This document shows, in pieces, positions 52,068 to 62,457 of a stretch of DNA of 64,000 bases. Position 1 is the first letter of the stretch. Every line of letters starts with the position of its first letter. The position numbers and the translations under genes are program-made. A model generated the notes under the pieces. That model did not search any database, was not told the DNA's origin, and worked only from the letters and a program-made list of their open reading frames with translations. Source of the stretch: Metabacillus sediminilitoris (GTDB lineage Bacteria; Bacillota; Bacilli; Bacillales; Bacillaceae); contig NZ_CP046266.1 of NCBI RefSeq assembly GCF_009720625.1, positions 498,501 through 562,500 on the forward strand, read 5' to 3'.

Positions 52068-52598
52068 ATGGGTATTCCCAGGGAAGGAGACAAAATCCAA
52101 ATACATAGCTATAAGCATAATGGGTTCATTCACAGAATCTGGGAGGAATCTACCGTTCTAAAAGGTTCACAACATTGCATAATTGGTGGCAATGATCGTA
52201 CTGTCGTGACTGAATCTGACGGAAGAACATGGATAACAAGAGAGCCGGCCATCTGTTATTTTCATGCAAGACATTGGTTTAATATTATCGGTATGCTAAG
52301 AGAAGATGGTGTTTATTATTATTGTAATATTAGTTCACCATTTGTTTTTGACGATGAAGCTCTGAAATATATTGACTATGATCTTGATGTGAAGGTATTT
52401 CCTGATATGACTTATACGATATTGGATGAAGATGAATACGAACAGCACAGTAAGCAAATGAACTATCCGGAAGTAATCGATCTTATTTTAAAAAAGAATC
52501 TAGAAACATTGCTTCGTTGGATTCGGCAAAAAAAGGGTCCATTTGCACCTGAATTTATCGATCAATGGTATGAACAATACTTAACATATGTAAAATGA
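52068..52598 (+). CDS. ygaC: nucleoside tri-/diphosphate phosphatase, Ntdp family (YgaC, DUF402)
   Basis: 176 residues, DUF402 barrel. [20 protein letters not shown] at the start, then [38 protein letters not shown] and [11 protein letters not shown], which carry the acidic residues that bind metal and phosphate. The staphylococcal homologue hydrolyses nucleoside di- and triphosphates. Order ygaB-ygaC-ygaD preserved. Confidence 0.87.
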   Translation: MGIPREGDKIQIHSYKHNGFIHRIWEESTVLKGSQHCIIGGNDRTVVTESDGRTWITREPAICYFHARHWFNIIGMLREDGVYYYCNISSPFVFDDEALKYIDYDLDVKVFPDMTYTILDEDEYEQHSKQMNYPEVIDLILKKNLETLLRWIRQKKGPFAPEFIDQWYEQYLTYVK

Positions 52599-52611
52599 TA
52601 GTGGCAGTAAG

Positions 52612-52678
52612 GGTGGCTCAGGAGTACTTCAACTGAAGGTAATGTTGAAGGCGAGATAATGGAGTCAGCCTTTTTTAC
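52612..52678 (+). terminator. long-loop terminator after ygaC
   Basis: GGCT (52615-) pairs with AGCC before TTTTTT (52669-52678); an inner hairpin CTTCAAC / GTTGAAG helps close the loop. Confidence 0.5.
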
Positions 52679-52693
52679 ATAGTAAAATAAAAG

Positions 52694-52970
52694 TACCGAA
52701 AACAAGAGGTAATGCGAAAAAATTAGTTTTATATGCACCGAAAATAAGAATGAAGCGCGAAAAACAGTTTTCAATACACCAAATTGTATTTATTCGGAAT
52801 TCGGTCACCAAGAGGAGTTATGATACCCGGAAAATGTAAATTTTGACAATGAGATAGTACTGTGTCAAATGGATTAAGCATCGCATTCAGTATCCTGTTC
52901 ATTGTAAACGAAGTTAAATGCACGAAAAACAGGGTTCAATGCACCGAAACGAAGAGAATGCACAATTAAG
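52694..52970 (+). repeat. degenerate ~42-bp tandem repeat region
   Basis: Alternating words ACCGAAAA and GCGAAAAA/ACGAAAAACAG recur: ACCGAA at 52695 and 52737, ACCAAA at 52778 (period 41-42), and a second patch around 52917-52970 with GCACGAAAAACAGGGTTCAA then GCACCGAAACGAAG. Non-coding gap between ygaC and ygaD. Unrelated to the CGCTGATAT arrays. Confidence 0.55.
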
Positions 52971-53059
52971 ACTGCCACAAGCATAAGTAAACTCATTCGT
53001 AAGAAAAGTCAGCTAGTCTTATGTCAAAGGCGCTTGCGTTAAAGAAACGGGGGATATGA

Positions 53060-54802
53060 TTGGGGTCTGTTAGACGTTATATGGCTTTTGTTAAGCCTTA
53101 TAGGCTTCAGATTGTGGGAACCATTATTATAGGAATCATAAAATTCTCAATACCACTTCTTTTGCCATTACTTATTAAATATGTTGTCGATGATATCATT
53201 GGCGGTGCAGGTTCAGCTGACGAGAAATCCCGCACCTTGCTGACGATTATGGGTATCATGTTTGTTTTATTTGTAGTTGTACGCCCGCCGATTGAATATT
53301 ATCGGCAATATTTTGCACAATGGGTAGGAAGTAAGATTTTATATGATATTCGTGACCAGCTTTTTACACATTTGCAAAAATTAAGCCTTCGTTATTATGC
53401 CAATACGAGAGCTGGAGAAATTATCTCACGTGTTATTAATGATGTTGAGCAAACAAAGAATTTCGTTATTACAGGATTAATGAATGTGTGGCTTGATGTG
53501 GTCACAATCATTATTGCAATTGGGATTATGATGACGATGGATATTAAGTTGACACTCGTTTCGATTGTCCTTTTTCCGTTCTATGGATTATCGGTTAAGT
53601 ATTTTTATGGAAAGCTGCGTCATTTAACAAGAGTCCGTTCCCAAGCACTTGCAGAAGTACAAGGACATTTGCATGAGCGTGTCCAAGGAATGCCTGTTAT
53701 AAGAAGTTTTGCAACTGAAGAATTTGAGCAGAATCAATTTGCAAAGGAAAATTCTCATTTTTTAAATAAAGCACTTGACCATACGAGTTGGAATGCGAGA
53801 ACATTTGCGGTGGTGAATACCTTAACAGATATCGCCCCGCTTGTTGTGATCAGTTATGCAGGGTATCAAGTCATACATGGACAGCTATCAATTGGAACAA
53901 TGGTTGCGTTTATTGCGTATATTGAACAGCTTTACGGACCGTTAAGAAGATTAATTAATTCGTCAACAACCTTAACACAGGCCTTTGCATCGATGGACCG
54001 AGTATTTGAATTTATTGACGTTCCTTATGAAGTTGTTGATAAACCGAATGCAAAGTTGGCAAGTAAGGTAAAAGGAGACGTTGAGTTTCAAAACATTTCT
54101 TTTCGCTACCAAGAAAACGAAGATCTTATCATTGAGGATCTTTCTCTGCAAATTAAAAGCGGTGAAACTGTTGCACTTGTTGGTATGAGTGGCGGGGGGA
54201 AATCAACACTTGTCAGCTTATTACCACGATTTTATGATGTGACAGCCGGAAGGATCCTGCTGGATCATATTGATATTCGAGATTATCAAACACAAAGCCT
54301 GCGCGAACAAATTGGTATGGTGCTTCAGGATACATTCTTATTTAGTAATACCGTCCGAGAAAACATTCTAATTGGGAAGCCAGATGCATCAGAAGAAGAA
54401 ATCGTCGCGGCTGCAAAGGCAGCGAACGCACATGATTTTATTTTAAAATTGCCGAATGGCTATGATACAAAAGTTGGGGAGCGCGGAGTTAAGCTTTCAG
54501 GCGGACAAAAGCAAAGGGTTTCAATTGCCAGAGTCTTTTTGAAAAATCCACCTATTCTTGTTTTAGATGAGGCGACATCAGCCTTAGATTTAGAGAGCGA
54601 GCATTTAATACAGGAAGCCCTTGAAAAACTTGCTAAAGATCGAACAACCTTTATTGTGGCCCATCGCCTTTCAACCATTACTCATTCTGATAAAATCGTC
54701 TTAATTGAGGATGGGAAGGTAGTTGAAAAAGGAACACATCAAGAACTAATGGAGAAAAAGAGCCATTATTACAAGTTGTTCCAAATTCAGCAATTGGATT
54801 GA
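53060..54802 (+). CDS. ygaD: ABC exporter, fused membrane and ATPase half-transporter (YgaD)
   Basis: 580 residues from TTG 53060 behind CGGGGGAT. Six-helix ABC type-1 membrane domain (~1-310) and nucleotide-binding domain with [34 protein letters not shown] and AHRLST. Works as a dimer, exporting lipids or drugs; substrate unknown. Position before ygaE and gsaB matches ygaD. Confidence 0.9.
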   Translation: MGSVRRYMAFVKPYRLQIVGTIIIGIIKFSIPLLLPLLIKYVVDDIIGGAGSADEKSRTLLTIMGIMFVLFVVVRPPIEYYRQYFAQWVGSKILYDIRDQLFTHLQKLSLRYYANTRAGEIISRVINDVEQTKNFVITGLMNVWLDVVTIIIAIGIMMTMDIKLTLVSIVLFPFYGLSVKYFYGKLRHLTRVRSQALAEVQGHLHERVQGMPVIRSFATEEFEQNQFAKENSHFLNKALDHTSWNARTFAVVNTLTDIAPLVVISYAGYQVIHGQLSIGTMVAFIAYIEQLYGPLRRLINSSTTLTQAFASMDRVFEFIDVPYEVVDKPNAKLASKVKGDVEFQNISFRYQENEDLIIEDLSLQIKSGETVALVGMSGGGKSTLVSLLPRFYDVTAGRILLDHIDIRDYQTQSLREQIGMVLQDTFLFSNTVRENILIGKPDASEEEIVAAAKAANAHDFILKLPNGYDTKVGERGVKLSGGQKQRVSIARVFLKNPPILVLDEATSALDLESEHLIQEALEKLAKDRTTFIVAHRLSTITHSDKIVLIEDGKVVEKGTHQELMEKKSHYYKLFQIQQLD

Positions 54803-54831
54803 GCTGGAGGCAGTTCCCCACATAAACAAAA

Positions 54832-54860
54832 AATAAGGCTAGCATTCTGCTGGCCTTATT
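54832..54860. terminator. shared terminator between ygaD and ygaE
   Basis: AATAAGGCTAGCA / TGCTGGCCTTATT (one mismatch), 3-nt loop; converging genes. Confidence 0.8.
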
Positions 54861-55923
54861 CCTCATTAATCTTAATTTCATTGTCGTCTTTGTGGAAGCT
54901 TTTGAAGCTATCAATTAACGTATTTAAATGTTCAAGATGATCGCTATAGTCAATAATAGCTGATAATAGCGGCAATAAGCTGTAAAAGCATGTTTGATCA
55001 TCTTGTTCATAATATTCCATAAATGTGTCGATAAGCAGCTGTTTATTAAATTTATTTTCACTTAAAAACTCTGTTGAAGACTGAGGTTTAATTTTCCCGA
55101 TAAATCTTAGCAGGGATTCCTCATGAATATAAAGCAAGATGTCTAATTCACTTTTCAACACGATTCGAAAGTGTTCCGGCATTTGATGAAGTTCATTTTC
55201 TAAGCGATGAAGCTTCTTTAATGTATCAAGTGCACGATTTGAGGTGACAATCATCTGTCTAAAAAGAACGAGCTTTCTGGATTTTGCATATGTTTCTTTT
55301 TTAAAATAATTTCGTTCCTCTTTATAATGTAAGTAGATTTGATCCAGCTTGATCATATTTTCCTTCATTTTTTCAATATCATCTTTTAACATTTTATGCT
55401 CTGATGCATGTCTTGTATTGATTCTAATCCACTTGATAATTTCCTCAGTATTTTCATTTATTTTCAAATATAGCTTTGTTTCATATTTTGGCGGCAGAAA
55501 GACTAAATTAACGATAAACGCTGATAAGATACCAAGTAAAATCGTCAAAAATCGAATGACTCCTACTTCAAGAAAATCATCACCCGTACTTTCTAATATT
55601 GCGATTACTGTTACAAGGGCAACTGAGATATTAGATTGAGATTTAAGTCTAATATTAATAGAAATCACAATAATGGCAATTAATCCAATTAATAATGGAT
55701 GGGTACCAAAGAAATATCCAAATCCAATGGCTAATACTGCACCAATTATATTTGCCTGTACTTGTACGAGTAGCTCTAAATATGAACGATAGATCGTCGG
55801 CTGTATAGCAAAAATGGCTGCGATTCCAGCAAAGGCAGGAGATGGAAATTGAAAGAGTGTTGCTAAAAACAAAGCTAGTGTAATGGCAATCCCAGTTTTA
55901 AGGATGCGTGCACCTAGTTTCAT
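54856..55923 (-). CDS. ygaE: YgaE, aromatic-acid-exporter-like membrane protein
   Basis: 355 residues. Six hydrophobic helices in the first ~145 residues with FPSPAFAGIAAIFAIQPTIY, LLVQVQANIIGAVLAIGFG and FLPPKYE, the ArAE/UPF0421 signature, followed by a ~200-residue soluble helical part. Function in Bacillus unknown. Convergent with ygaD as in B. subtilis. Confidence 0.87.
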   Translation of the reverse strand: MKLGARILKTGIAITLALFLATLFQFPSPAFAGIAAIFAIQPTIYRSYLELLVQVQANIIGAVLAIGFGYFFGTHPLLIGLIAIIVISINIRLKSQSNISVALVTVIAILESTGDDFLEVGVIRFLTILLGILSAFIVNLVFLPPKYETKLYLKINENTEEIIKWIRINTRHASEHKMLKDDIEKMKENMIKLDQIYLHYKEERNYFKKETYAKSRKLVLFRQMIVTSNRALDTLKKLHRLENELHQMPEHFRIVLKSELDILLYIHEESLLRFIGKIKPQSSTEFLSENKFNKQLLIDTFMEYYEQDDQTCFYSLLPLLSAIIDYSDHLEHLNTLIDSFKSFHKDDNEIKINEE

Positions 55924-56210
55924 GTATACTGCCTAACATCCCTTCTAAAAATCATAATTAATATTTTTGAACAATATCGTACTATACATGCTTTAGCAAA
56001 TTTATACAAGATACAATTTCCCTTTTTTACATAAATTTAAAACAATCATAAATGCTGTCAAAAAAGGCGCTATTTAAGAGCGTTTACATTAGGAGATATG
56101 GAGTATTTCTACATGTTATAACTAAAAATGGGTGAATATAACAAAAGATTTGTGAAAGCAACCTTTTCTTTTATGATCAGGTTTTAATATAGTATTCCAT
56201 TTTCAATAAG
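55924..56210. other. gap upstream of ygaE
   Basis: About 290 bp, AT-rich; holds the ygaE promoter region. No gene, repeat or clear promoter could be supported. Confidence 0.35.
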
Positions 56211-56247
56211 AAAAATGAGGCAAGGTACATTTCGTACACTTGCCTCA
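56211..56247 (-). terminator. terminator of hemL
   Basis: TGAGGCAAG-GTAC / GTAC-CTTGCCTCA with one bulge; T-tract on the leftward side. Confidence 0.85.
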
Positions 56248-56255
56248 GGTAAAAT

Positions 56256-57548
56256 CTATTTTTTAAGTTGACTAAACGCGTATTCAACAGCCTTTAATGT
56301 TTCTGCTACATCTTCTTTTGTATGTGCAGTGGTTAAAAACCATGCTTCATATTTTGACGGTGCCAAGTTAATTCCTTGGTGAAGCATCAGCTTAAAGAAT
56401 TTTGCGAACATCTCTCCATCTGTATTTTCAGCTTGCTCATAATTAACAATTTTTTCATGTGTAAAGTAAATGGTTAGTGCACCTTTAAGTCGATTAATCG
56501 TGATTGGAATCTGATATGTATGTGCATGTTGTAAGATTCCATCTTCAAGGATTGCTCCTAGTTCGTCGAGTTTATCATACACACCTTCCTCTTTAAGAAC
56601 CTCTAAGCAGGCAATTCCGGATAACATTGATGCTGGGTTGCCAGCCATCGTTCCTGCTTGATAAGCTGGTCCAAGCGGTGCGACTTGTTCCATGATTTCT
56701 TTTTTTCCACCATAAGCTCCGATCGGAAGTCCTCCGCCGATAATTTTTCCTAATGCCGTGAGATCCGGGTATACATCTAAAAGGTCTTGTGCACCGCCAT
56801 ACATAAAGCGAAATGCCGTGATGACTTCATCATAAATAACGAGAGCGCCTGCATCATGAACCAACTCATTCACCTTTTCTAAAAATCCGGGCTTTGGTTC
56901 AACGATTCCGAAGTTGCCGACGATTGGTTCGACTAATATGGCCGCTACTTCATTTCCCCATTTATCTAATGCTTCTTTTAACGGTTCAATTTCATTAAAT
57001 GGAACAGTTATGACTTCCTGTGCGATGCTTTTTGGTACTCCCGCAGAATCTGGTGTCCCTAATGTTGATGGACCAGAGCCGGCAGCAACAAGCACAAGGT
57101 CAGAGTGTCCATGGTAGCAGCCTGCAAATTTTATGATTTTGTCACGTCCTGTATAAGCCCGTGCCACACGAATCGTAGTCATGACAGCTTCTGTCCCTGA
57201 ATTTACGAAACGAACTTTATCTAATGCAGGCATTGCCTCCTTAAGCATTTTCGCAAAAGTTATTTCATGTGGTGTTGGTGTACCATAAAGAACCCCTGTT
57301 TCAGCCGCTCTGCAAATAGCCTTTGTAATATGCGGGTGTGCATGTCCGGTAATAATTGGACCATAGGCTGCTAAATAATCAATGTATTTATTGCCGTCAA
57401 CATCCCAGAAATAGGCTCCATTTGCCTTTTCCATCACAACTGGTGAACCGCCGCCCACTGCCTTGTAAGAACGTGAAGGAGAGTTTACCCCGCCAACAAT
57501 ATGTTGTAATGCTTCTTCGTGTAATTCATTTGATTTAGTAAATTCCAT
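56256..57548 (-). CDS. gsaB: glutamate-1-semialdehyde 2,1-aminomutase, second type (GsaB)
   Basis: 430 residues, PLP fold class [41 protein letters not shown], the pyridoxal lysine in [17 protein letters not shown], and [13 protein letters not shown]. Makes 5-aminolevulinate from glutamate semialdehyde. Bacilli carry hemL in the hem operon and this paralogue next to ygaE, so gsaB fits the location better than hemL. Confidence 0.9.
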   Translation of the reverse strand: MEFTKSNELHEEALQHIVGGVNSPSRSYKAVGGGSPVVMEKANGAYFWDVDGNKYIDYLAAYGPIITGHAHPHITKAICRAAETGVLYGTPTPHEITFAKMLKEAMPALDKVRFVNSGTEAVMTTIRVARAYTGRDKIIKFAGCYHGHSDLVLVAAGSGPSTLGTPDSAGVPKSIAQEVITVPFNEIEPLKEALDKWGNEVAAILVEPIVGNFGIVEPKPGFLEKVNELVHDAGALVIYDEVITAFRFMYGGAQDLLDVYPDLTALGKIIGGGLPIGAYGGKKEIMEQVAPLGPAYQAGTMAGNPASMLSGIACLEVLKEEGVYDKLDELGAILEDGILQHAHTYQIPITINRLKGALTIYFTHEKIVNYEQAENTDGEMFAKFFKLMLHQGINLAPSKYEAWFLTTAHTKEDVAETLKAVEYAFSQLKK

Positions 57549-57770
57549 AATTGCCTCCTGCTATGTATCGTAATGATTTAACATGTAGTATAATCGTCAA
57601 CTGAAAGTCAAGTGACTTGGATAACTGCTTTAAAGTGCCGACTTTATTTTAACATGAAAGCTATTGCTTAATAAATTTCTATCATTTTCATGATTAAAAT
57701 GCATACTAATTGTTGTTATGATGAAGATTAGATAAACTAATCGTTGTGGAGAAAAGCAGGAGGGTCGACA

Positions 57771-58787
57771 ATGACTAATATTATTGAAGTGAAGAAATTA
57801 CGAAAAGAATTTAAGTCGTACTCAAGTCGTCAAGGACTTGGCGGTGCGTTTCGCGATTTATTAAATCGTCAATATAAAATTATCCCTGCTGTGAATGATG
57901 TTTCGTTTACAGTCAAGCAGGGTGAAATGGTCGGATATATTGGGGAAAATGGGGCAGGAAAATCGACATCAATCAAAATGCTAACTGGAATCCTAACACC
58001 TACGTCTGGTGAGGTGCTTGTCAATGGAATGAATCCACATAAAGAACGGGAGCGATTTGCTCAGACAATTGGGGTTGTTTTCGGGCAGCGTTCACAGCTT
58101 TGGTGGGATATTGCCGTACAGGAATCATTTCGTCTATTAAAAAAGGTCTATAAGGTTTCAGATGCAGATTATAACGAACATATGGACCATGTTATTAAGA
58201 CACTAGATATTGAACCATTGCTAGATAAGCCGGTGCGTAAGCTGTCTTTAGGACAAAGAATGAGATGTGAGCTTGCCGCTGCACTTATTCATAATCCACC
58301 GTTACTGTTTTTAGATGAACCGACAATTGGTCTTGATGTACTTGTAAAATTAAAGATCCGTCAATTTTTGAAAGAAATGAATGAGAAATATAAAACAACC
58401 ATTCTATTAACCACCCATGATTTATCAGACATTGAAGCACTTTGTGAACGAGTTGTCATGCTTGATGAAGGTAAGGTTATCTATGATGGAGCGCTAGAGA
58501 AATTACGTGCTCATTGGGGCGAAGGGAAGCAAATTCAATTCCAATTTGCAGAGGAATTAATTGAAGAACAATTATTATTTTTAACAGCTGATCTTCATGT
58601 AACATGGCAAAAAACCGATAAGTTAAATGTGTGGACAGCATTAGTTCTTGATAAAGAAGCGCAAATGTCAGAGCTGATTGGGCGAATTGTCGGGGCTTAT
58701 CAAATTACCGATTTAAGTGTGACGGAAATCTCAACAGAAGAAGTGATTCGCAACATTTATGAAAAAGGAGAGGCATTAACAAGCTGA
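57771..58787 (+). CDS. ABC-2 exporter ATP-binding protein
   Basis: 338 residues from ATG 57771 after AGGAGGG; ATG 57744 would start upstream of that site. Walker A GENGAGKST, signature LSLGQRMRCELAAAL, Walker B LLFLDEPTIGLD, TTHDLSD. A ~35-residue insert before the P-loop and the C-terminal extension are typical of the ABC class paired with two DUF990-like permeases. Heads a three-gene operon; substrate unknown. Confidence 0.9.
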   Translation: MTNIIEVKKLRKEFKSYSSRQGLGGAFRDLLNRQYKIIPAVNDVSFTVKQGEMVGYIGENGAGKSTSIKMLTGILTPTSGEVLVNGMNPHKERERFAQTIGVVFGQRSQLWWDIAVQESFRLLKKVYKVSDADYNEHMDHVIKTLDIEPLLDKPVRKLSLGQRMRCELAAALIHNPPLLFLDEPTIGLDVLVKLKIRQFLKEMNEKYKTTILLTTHDLSDIEALCERVVMLDEGKVIYDGALEKLRAHWGEGKQIQFQFAEELIEEQLLFLTADLHVTWQKTDKLNVWTALVLDKEAQMSELIGRIVGAYQITDLSVTEISTEEVIRNIYEKGEALTS

Positions 58788-58795
58788 GGTGGACT

Positions 58796-59587
58796 ATGGA
58801 CAAATATATTGAAATGATTAGGATCCGCTTTTTAATGATGCTTGCATATCGTACAAATTATTATAGCGGGATCCTCATCTACAGCATTAACATTGGAGCG
58901 TATTACTTTTTGTGGACTGCCATTTATGGTGGAAAAGAATCAATTGAAGGCCTATCTGTTGTTCAGATGACTTCATATATAGCTGTTTCATGGATGGCAC
59001 GGGCTTTTTATTTTAATAATATTGATCGTGAAATAGCTTTGGAGATTAAAGAAGGAAAAGTCGCCGTAGAATTAATTAGGCCTTATAACTATTTAGGGAT
59101 GAAGACAATGCAGGCGTTTGGAGAAGGGGTTTTCCGCTTAGTGTTTTTCTCATTACCAGGGATGGTGATCGTGGGACTTGTATTTCCAATGGAGTTCTCT
59201 ACAAATGGAGCTACTTGGCTGTTTTTTGCTTGTTCATTAGTTTTTAGCTTTATTATTAATACCCAGATCAACTTGATTACAGGGTTGCTGACGTTTTTCT
59301 TATTTAATAATGATGGCCTAATGAGAGCAAAGCGGGTGATTATCGATCTCTTTTCTGGATTACTTTTGCCGATCAGCTTTTACCCGTTGTGGGCTCAGAA
59401 TATTATGCAGTATTTTCCGTTTCAAGCAATCAGCTATATTCCAAGTATGATTTTTACTGAAGGTATAGAAGGAAATGAAGTGTTTCAAGCCATCTTATTG
59501 CAAGGCATGTGGGCAATCATATTACTCATTCCCATCCAAATGCTGTGGATTTCAGCGAAAAAACGAATGATTATTCAGGGGGGATGA
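58796..59587 (+). CDS. ABC-2 family permease 1 (DUF990-like)
   Basis: 263 residues, six membrane helices. Short cytosolic N-terminus (MDKYIEMIRIRFLMMLAYRT), YFNNIDREIALEIKEGKVAV and ELIRPYNYLGMKTMQAFGEG, the loop found in this permease family. Pairs with the next gene. No extracytoplasmic partner is encoded, consistent with export. Confidence 0.85.
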   Translation: MDKYIEMIRIRFLMMLAYRTNYYSGILIYSINIGAYYFLWTAIYGGKESIEGLSVVQMTSYIAVSWMARAFYFNNIDREIALEIKEGKVAVELIRPYNYLGMKTMQAFGEGVFRLVFFSLPGMVIVGLVFPMEFSTNGATWLFFACSLVFSFIINTQINLITGLLTFFLFNNDGLMRAKRVIIDLFSGLLLPISFYPLWAQNIMQYFPFQAISYIPSMIFTEGIEGNEVFQAILLQGMWAIILLIPIQMLWISAKKRMIIQGG

Positions 59588-59591
59588 GAAG

Positions 59592-60377
59592 ATGTTTTAT
59601 TTTTCAATGTTCATACAGTATGTCGGACAATATATGAAAACCAGGTTGGAATATCGTGCAGACATGGTTGTTGAATTGTTATCTGACATGCTGTTTCAAA
59701 TTACAAATCTCGTATTTATTCTCGTTGTTTTCGGACATACACAATTTTTAAGCGGTTGGACTCGTGATGAAATAATCTTTATCTACGGTTTTTTCTTAGT
59801 ACCATATGCGATATTTGGAGCATTTTTCAACATTTGGGATTTCAATGAGCGTTACATTGTAAAAGGAGAAATGGACCGGATTTTAACTAGACCTATACAT
59901 AGCTTGTTTCAAGTTATCCTCGAACGAATGGACCTTGAATCATTGTTTGGTGCGGTTACTGGGATATTCATTATGGGGTATGCTTCCATTCAATTAGGGT
60001 TAAGTTTTCAATGGTATGACTTGCTGCTCTTTATTGTATTTGCGATTAGTGGCGCACTCGTATATGCAGGGATTTTTGTCTCCTTGGCAAGTATTGGTTT
60101 TTGGTCTGATTCCCCAACCTCCTTAATGCCGATGATGTACAATATCGGAAACTATGGACGCTACCCTGTGGATATTTATAATTCTGTTATCCGCTTTGTG
60201 TTAACTTGGATTCTTCCTTTTGCATTTGTTGGAGTGTATCCGGCTGCATTTTTTCTCGAAAAAGAAGAATGGTATGTATACTCCTTTTTAACACCAGTAA
60301 TGGGGCTTGTGTTCTTTATCATTTCGGTCATTCTGTGGAATTCAGGTGTGAAAAAATATCGTGGAGCAGGTAATTAA
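59592..60377 (+). CDS. ABC-2 family permease 2 (DUF990-like)
   Basis: 261 residues with six membrane helices: KTRLEYRADMVVELLSDMLF at the start, FNERYIVKGEMDRILTRPIH, then PVDIYNSVIRFVLTWILPFA, all features of the second DUF990-type subunit. Four bases after the first permease. Confidence 0.85.
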   Translation: MFYFSMFIQYVGQYMKTRLEYRADMVVELLSDMLFQITNLVFILVVFGHTQFLSGWTRDEIIFIYGFFLVPYAIFGAFFNIWDFNERYIVKGEMDRILTRPIHSLFQVILERMDLESLFGAVTGIFIMGYASIQLGLSFQWYDLLLFIVFAISGALVYAGIFVSLASIGFWSDSPTSLMPMMYNIGNYGRYPVDIYNSVIRFVLTWILPFAFVGVYPAAFFLEKEEWYVYSFLTPVMGLVFFIISVILWNSGVKKYRGAGN

Positions 60378-60384
60378 TAGAATG

Positions 60385-60418
60385 AAAAGAGGGCGATGTA
60401 ACAATCGTTCTCTTTTTT
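60385..60418 (+). terminator. terminator of the ABC-2 operon
   Basis: AAAAGAGGGCGA / TCGTTCTCTTTT, pairing throughout with two G-U pairs, then T. Confidence 0.8.
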
Positions 60419-60536
60419 CATTTGGAAAAAGACGTAAAACTTTAAGCGAATTGATCATCTGTTAAAGTGAATCGAATACAAGCCTGCCTGCTTGTATATA
60501 TTGTACTAAGTGTCATCTTAGGCAGGTGGGGGTTAG

Positions 60537-60938
60537 TTGGAATTATTTTTTTGTATTTTTATCATCGTCTGTATCTTTATGAGCTTTAAGAGTGTTGTTG
60601 CTGTATGCTTCCAAAAAAACTTTTTATCTTTTGATACCATCATCATGATTACGTATTTATACTTATCACTCCTCATAGGATTTGGCATGCTCTATTTAGT
60701 TTGTATTCAAAGTAATGTTCACGTCTTAATGGAAGCAGGCATGCCAATTACTGGGGATTATTTTGACAAGTTGTTTACATCACTTTATTTCAGTGCCGTT
60801 ACGTTATTTTCAGTCGGTTACGGTGATATTGTCCCAATTGGTATGGGAAGATTTCTTGCTGTCACAGAAGCATTAATCGGATATATCCTTCCAGCTGTTT
60901 TCCTCGCTCGAACCGTTATTGGAATCGAAAAATCGTAA
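60537..60938 (+). CDS. two-helix potassium channel-like protein
   Basis: 133 residues from TTG 60537 behind GGTGGGGG. Hydrophobic N-terminal helices, a pore helix and filter TLFSVGYGDIVP, then a final helix: an Ion_trans_2 K+ channel without a cytosolic gating domain. Forms a tetramer. The filter (SVGYGD) is intact. Not present at this place in B. subtilis as far as I recall. Confidence 0.82.
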   Translation: MELFFCIFIIVCIFMSFKSVVAVCFQKNFLSFDTIIMITYLYLSLLIGFGMLYLVCIQSNVHVLMEAGMPITGDYFDKLFTSLYFSAVTLFSVGYGDIVPIGMGRFLAVTEALIGYILPAVFLARTVIGIEKS

Positions 60939-61002
60939 AAGTTGTACAATTAGTGAAAGTTGGTTACGCTTAAAGAGGGAATATTTTTTTGGAGGGATTA
61001 TC

Positions 61003-61473
61003 ATGACAGTTGAAGTCGGCAGCATAGCGCCAGATTTGGAATTACTAGCTGATAATGGAGAGAAAACAAGTCTTGCAGATTATCGAGGGAAATATATTGT
61101 TTTATATTTTTACCCAAAGGATATGACACCTGGATGTACGACAGAGGCATGTGACTTTAGGGACCAGCATCAAAGCTTTGCAGACTTAAATGCAGTTATT
61201 TTAGGCGTAAGTCCTGATCCGCAGGAAAAACATCAAAAATTTAAAGAGAAGCATGATCTCCCTTTTTCACTACTAGTGGATGATGAACATAAACTAGCAG
61301 ATGCTTTTGGTGTATGGAAATTAAAAAAGAATTTTGGGAAAGAGTACATGGGGATTGAACGATCCACTTTTATAATTGATCCAGATGGAAAGATTGTGAA
61401 GGAATGGAGAAAAGTAAAAGTAAAGGATCATGTACTTGAAGCTTTACAATACATTAAAGAACACCAATCTTAA
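61003..61473 (+). CDS. bcp: thiol peroxidase Bcp (YgaF)
   Basis: 156 residues from ATG 61003 after GGAGGGATT; the longer in-frame start at 60919 overlaps the channel gene. Peroxiredoxin fold, TPGCTTEACDFRD with peroxidatic Cys45 and resolving Cys50 (1-Cys/atypical 2-Cys pattern of BCP), later IERSTFIIDPDG. Reduces peroxides using thioredoxin. Its place before perR matches ygaF. Confidence 0.92.
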   Translation: MTVEVGSIAPDLELLADNGEKTSLADYRGKYIVLYFYPKDMTPGCTTEACDFRDQHQSFADLNAVILGVSPDPQEKHQKFKEKHDLPFSLLVDDEHKLADAFGVWKLKKNFGKEYMGIERSTFIIDPDGKIVKEWRKVKVKDHVLEALQYIKEHQS

Positions 61474-61616
61474 ATAAATAAATAAATCCTATTCGAAGAT
61501 ACCAACAAATTTATCGCCCATTTTTTAAAAGTAAGGCAAATGTCCAGCCAAAATAAGGGAAAATGCGTACCGTATAGGGAAGGCATTACCTCCTCAAATG
61601 TTAGCGCCGGATTTGA

Positions 61617-61648
61617 AGTGCGGACTCTAAGCTCCGCACTCTTTTTTA
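61617..61648 (+). terminator. terminator between bcp and perR
   Basis: AGTGCGGA / TCCGCACT, 8-nt loop, then CTTTTTT. It lies 140 bp past bcp; the DNA between holds no gene. Confidence 0.75.
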
Positions 61649-61814
61649 TGTGATAAAAAATGAGGATATATATCTTTATACCCATATCATTTCTTTATTC
61701 TATCCAGCCTTACAGAATAAATAAAATGATGTGAACTCCCATTCTCTAAGAAAAAATATATTATTAGCATGAATCTTATTTTAATGTAAACTATATTTAT
61801 ATATAGAAGAATAT

Positions 61815-61844
61815 TTGACAAAAGTCTTAGTTACAATGTACACT
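61815..61844 (+). promoter_or_regulatory. perR promoter
   Basis: -35 TTGACA (61815-61820), 18-bp spacer, -10 TACACT (61839-61844). Confidence 0.6.
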
Positions 61845-61846
61845 AA

Positions 61847-61861
61847 TTATAAACATTATAA
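61847..61861. promoter_or_regulatory. Per box
   Basis: TTATAAACATTATAA, 14 of 15 positions against the PerR consensus TTATAATNATTATAA (N counted as match), directly behind the -10 box. Autorepression of perR relieved by peroxide. Confidence 0.75.
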
Positions 61862-61896
61862 AGTAATAATATTTATTATAGCGAGGTGCATGGCGG

Positions 61897-62334
61897 ATGT
61901 CTGAACATCAATTAAAAGATGCATTAGATTCACTCAAGCAAACTGGAGTACGGATCACACCGCAACGTCATGCTATACTTGAATTCTTAGTCGATTCCAT
62001 GACACACCCTACAGCCGATGATATATATAAAGCATTAGAAGGAAAATTCCCTAATATGAGTGTTGCGACTGTTTATAACAACTTAAGGGTATTTCGTGAA
62101 GTTGGACTAGTAAAGGAATTAACGTATGGCGATTCATCAAGTCGCTTTGATTTTGTCACATCTGATCATTATCACTGTATTTGTGAAAAATGTGGAAAGA
62201 TCGTTGATTTTCATTACCCTGGACTTGATGAAGTTGAAGCGTTAGCGGCACATGTGACTGGATTTAAAGTTAGTCATCACCGTTTAGAGATATACGGAAT
62301 GTGCAACAGTTGTGAAAAAAATGAAACTCATTAA
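61897..62334 (+). CDS. perR: peroxide-responsive repressor PerR
   Basis: 145 residues, Fur family. Winged helix to ~80, with metal ligands His37, Asp85, His91, His93 and Asp104 all present at the B. subtilis numbering, and structural zinc CxxC pairs Cys96/Cys99 and Cys136/Cys139. His37 and His91 are the residues oxidised by peroxide with iron bound. A Per box precedes the gene. Confidence 0.95.
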   Translation: MSEHQLKDALDSLKQTGVRITPQRHAILEFLVDSMTHPTADDIYKALEGKFPNMSVATVYNNLRVFREVGLVKELTYGDSSSRFDFVTSDHYHCICEKCGKIVDFHYPGLDEVEALAAHVTGFKVSHHRLEIYGMCNSCEKNETH

Positions 62335-62371
62335 AAACAAGCTTAGTCATCAAACTAAGCTTGTTTTTTTA
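62333..62371 (+). terminator. terminator of perR
   Basis: AAAAACAAGCTTAGT / ACTAAGCTTGTTTTT with a 6-nt loop; T-run continues. Confidence 0.93.
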
Positions 62372-62457
62372 TATTTTTTTTATAAGGACCAAAAAGGATG
62401 ATTTTCAATAGATGAAGCACAATAATTCATGATGAAGGATTATACGAGAAAGCTCTT

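Noticed and set aside
61490-61610. Small gene or RNA between bcp and perR
   Set aside because: Only short frames without ribosome sites; a weak AATGC/GCATT pairing is not convincing.
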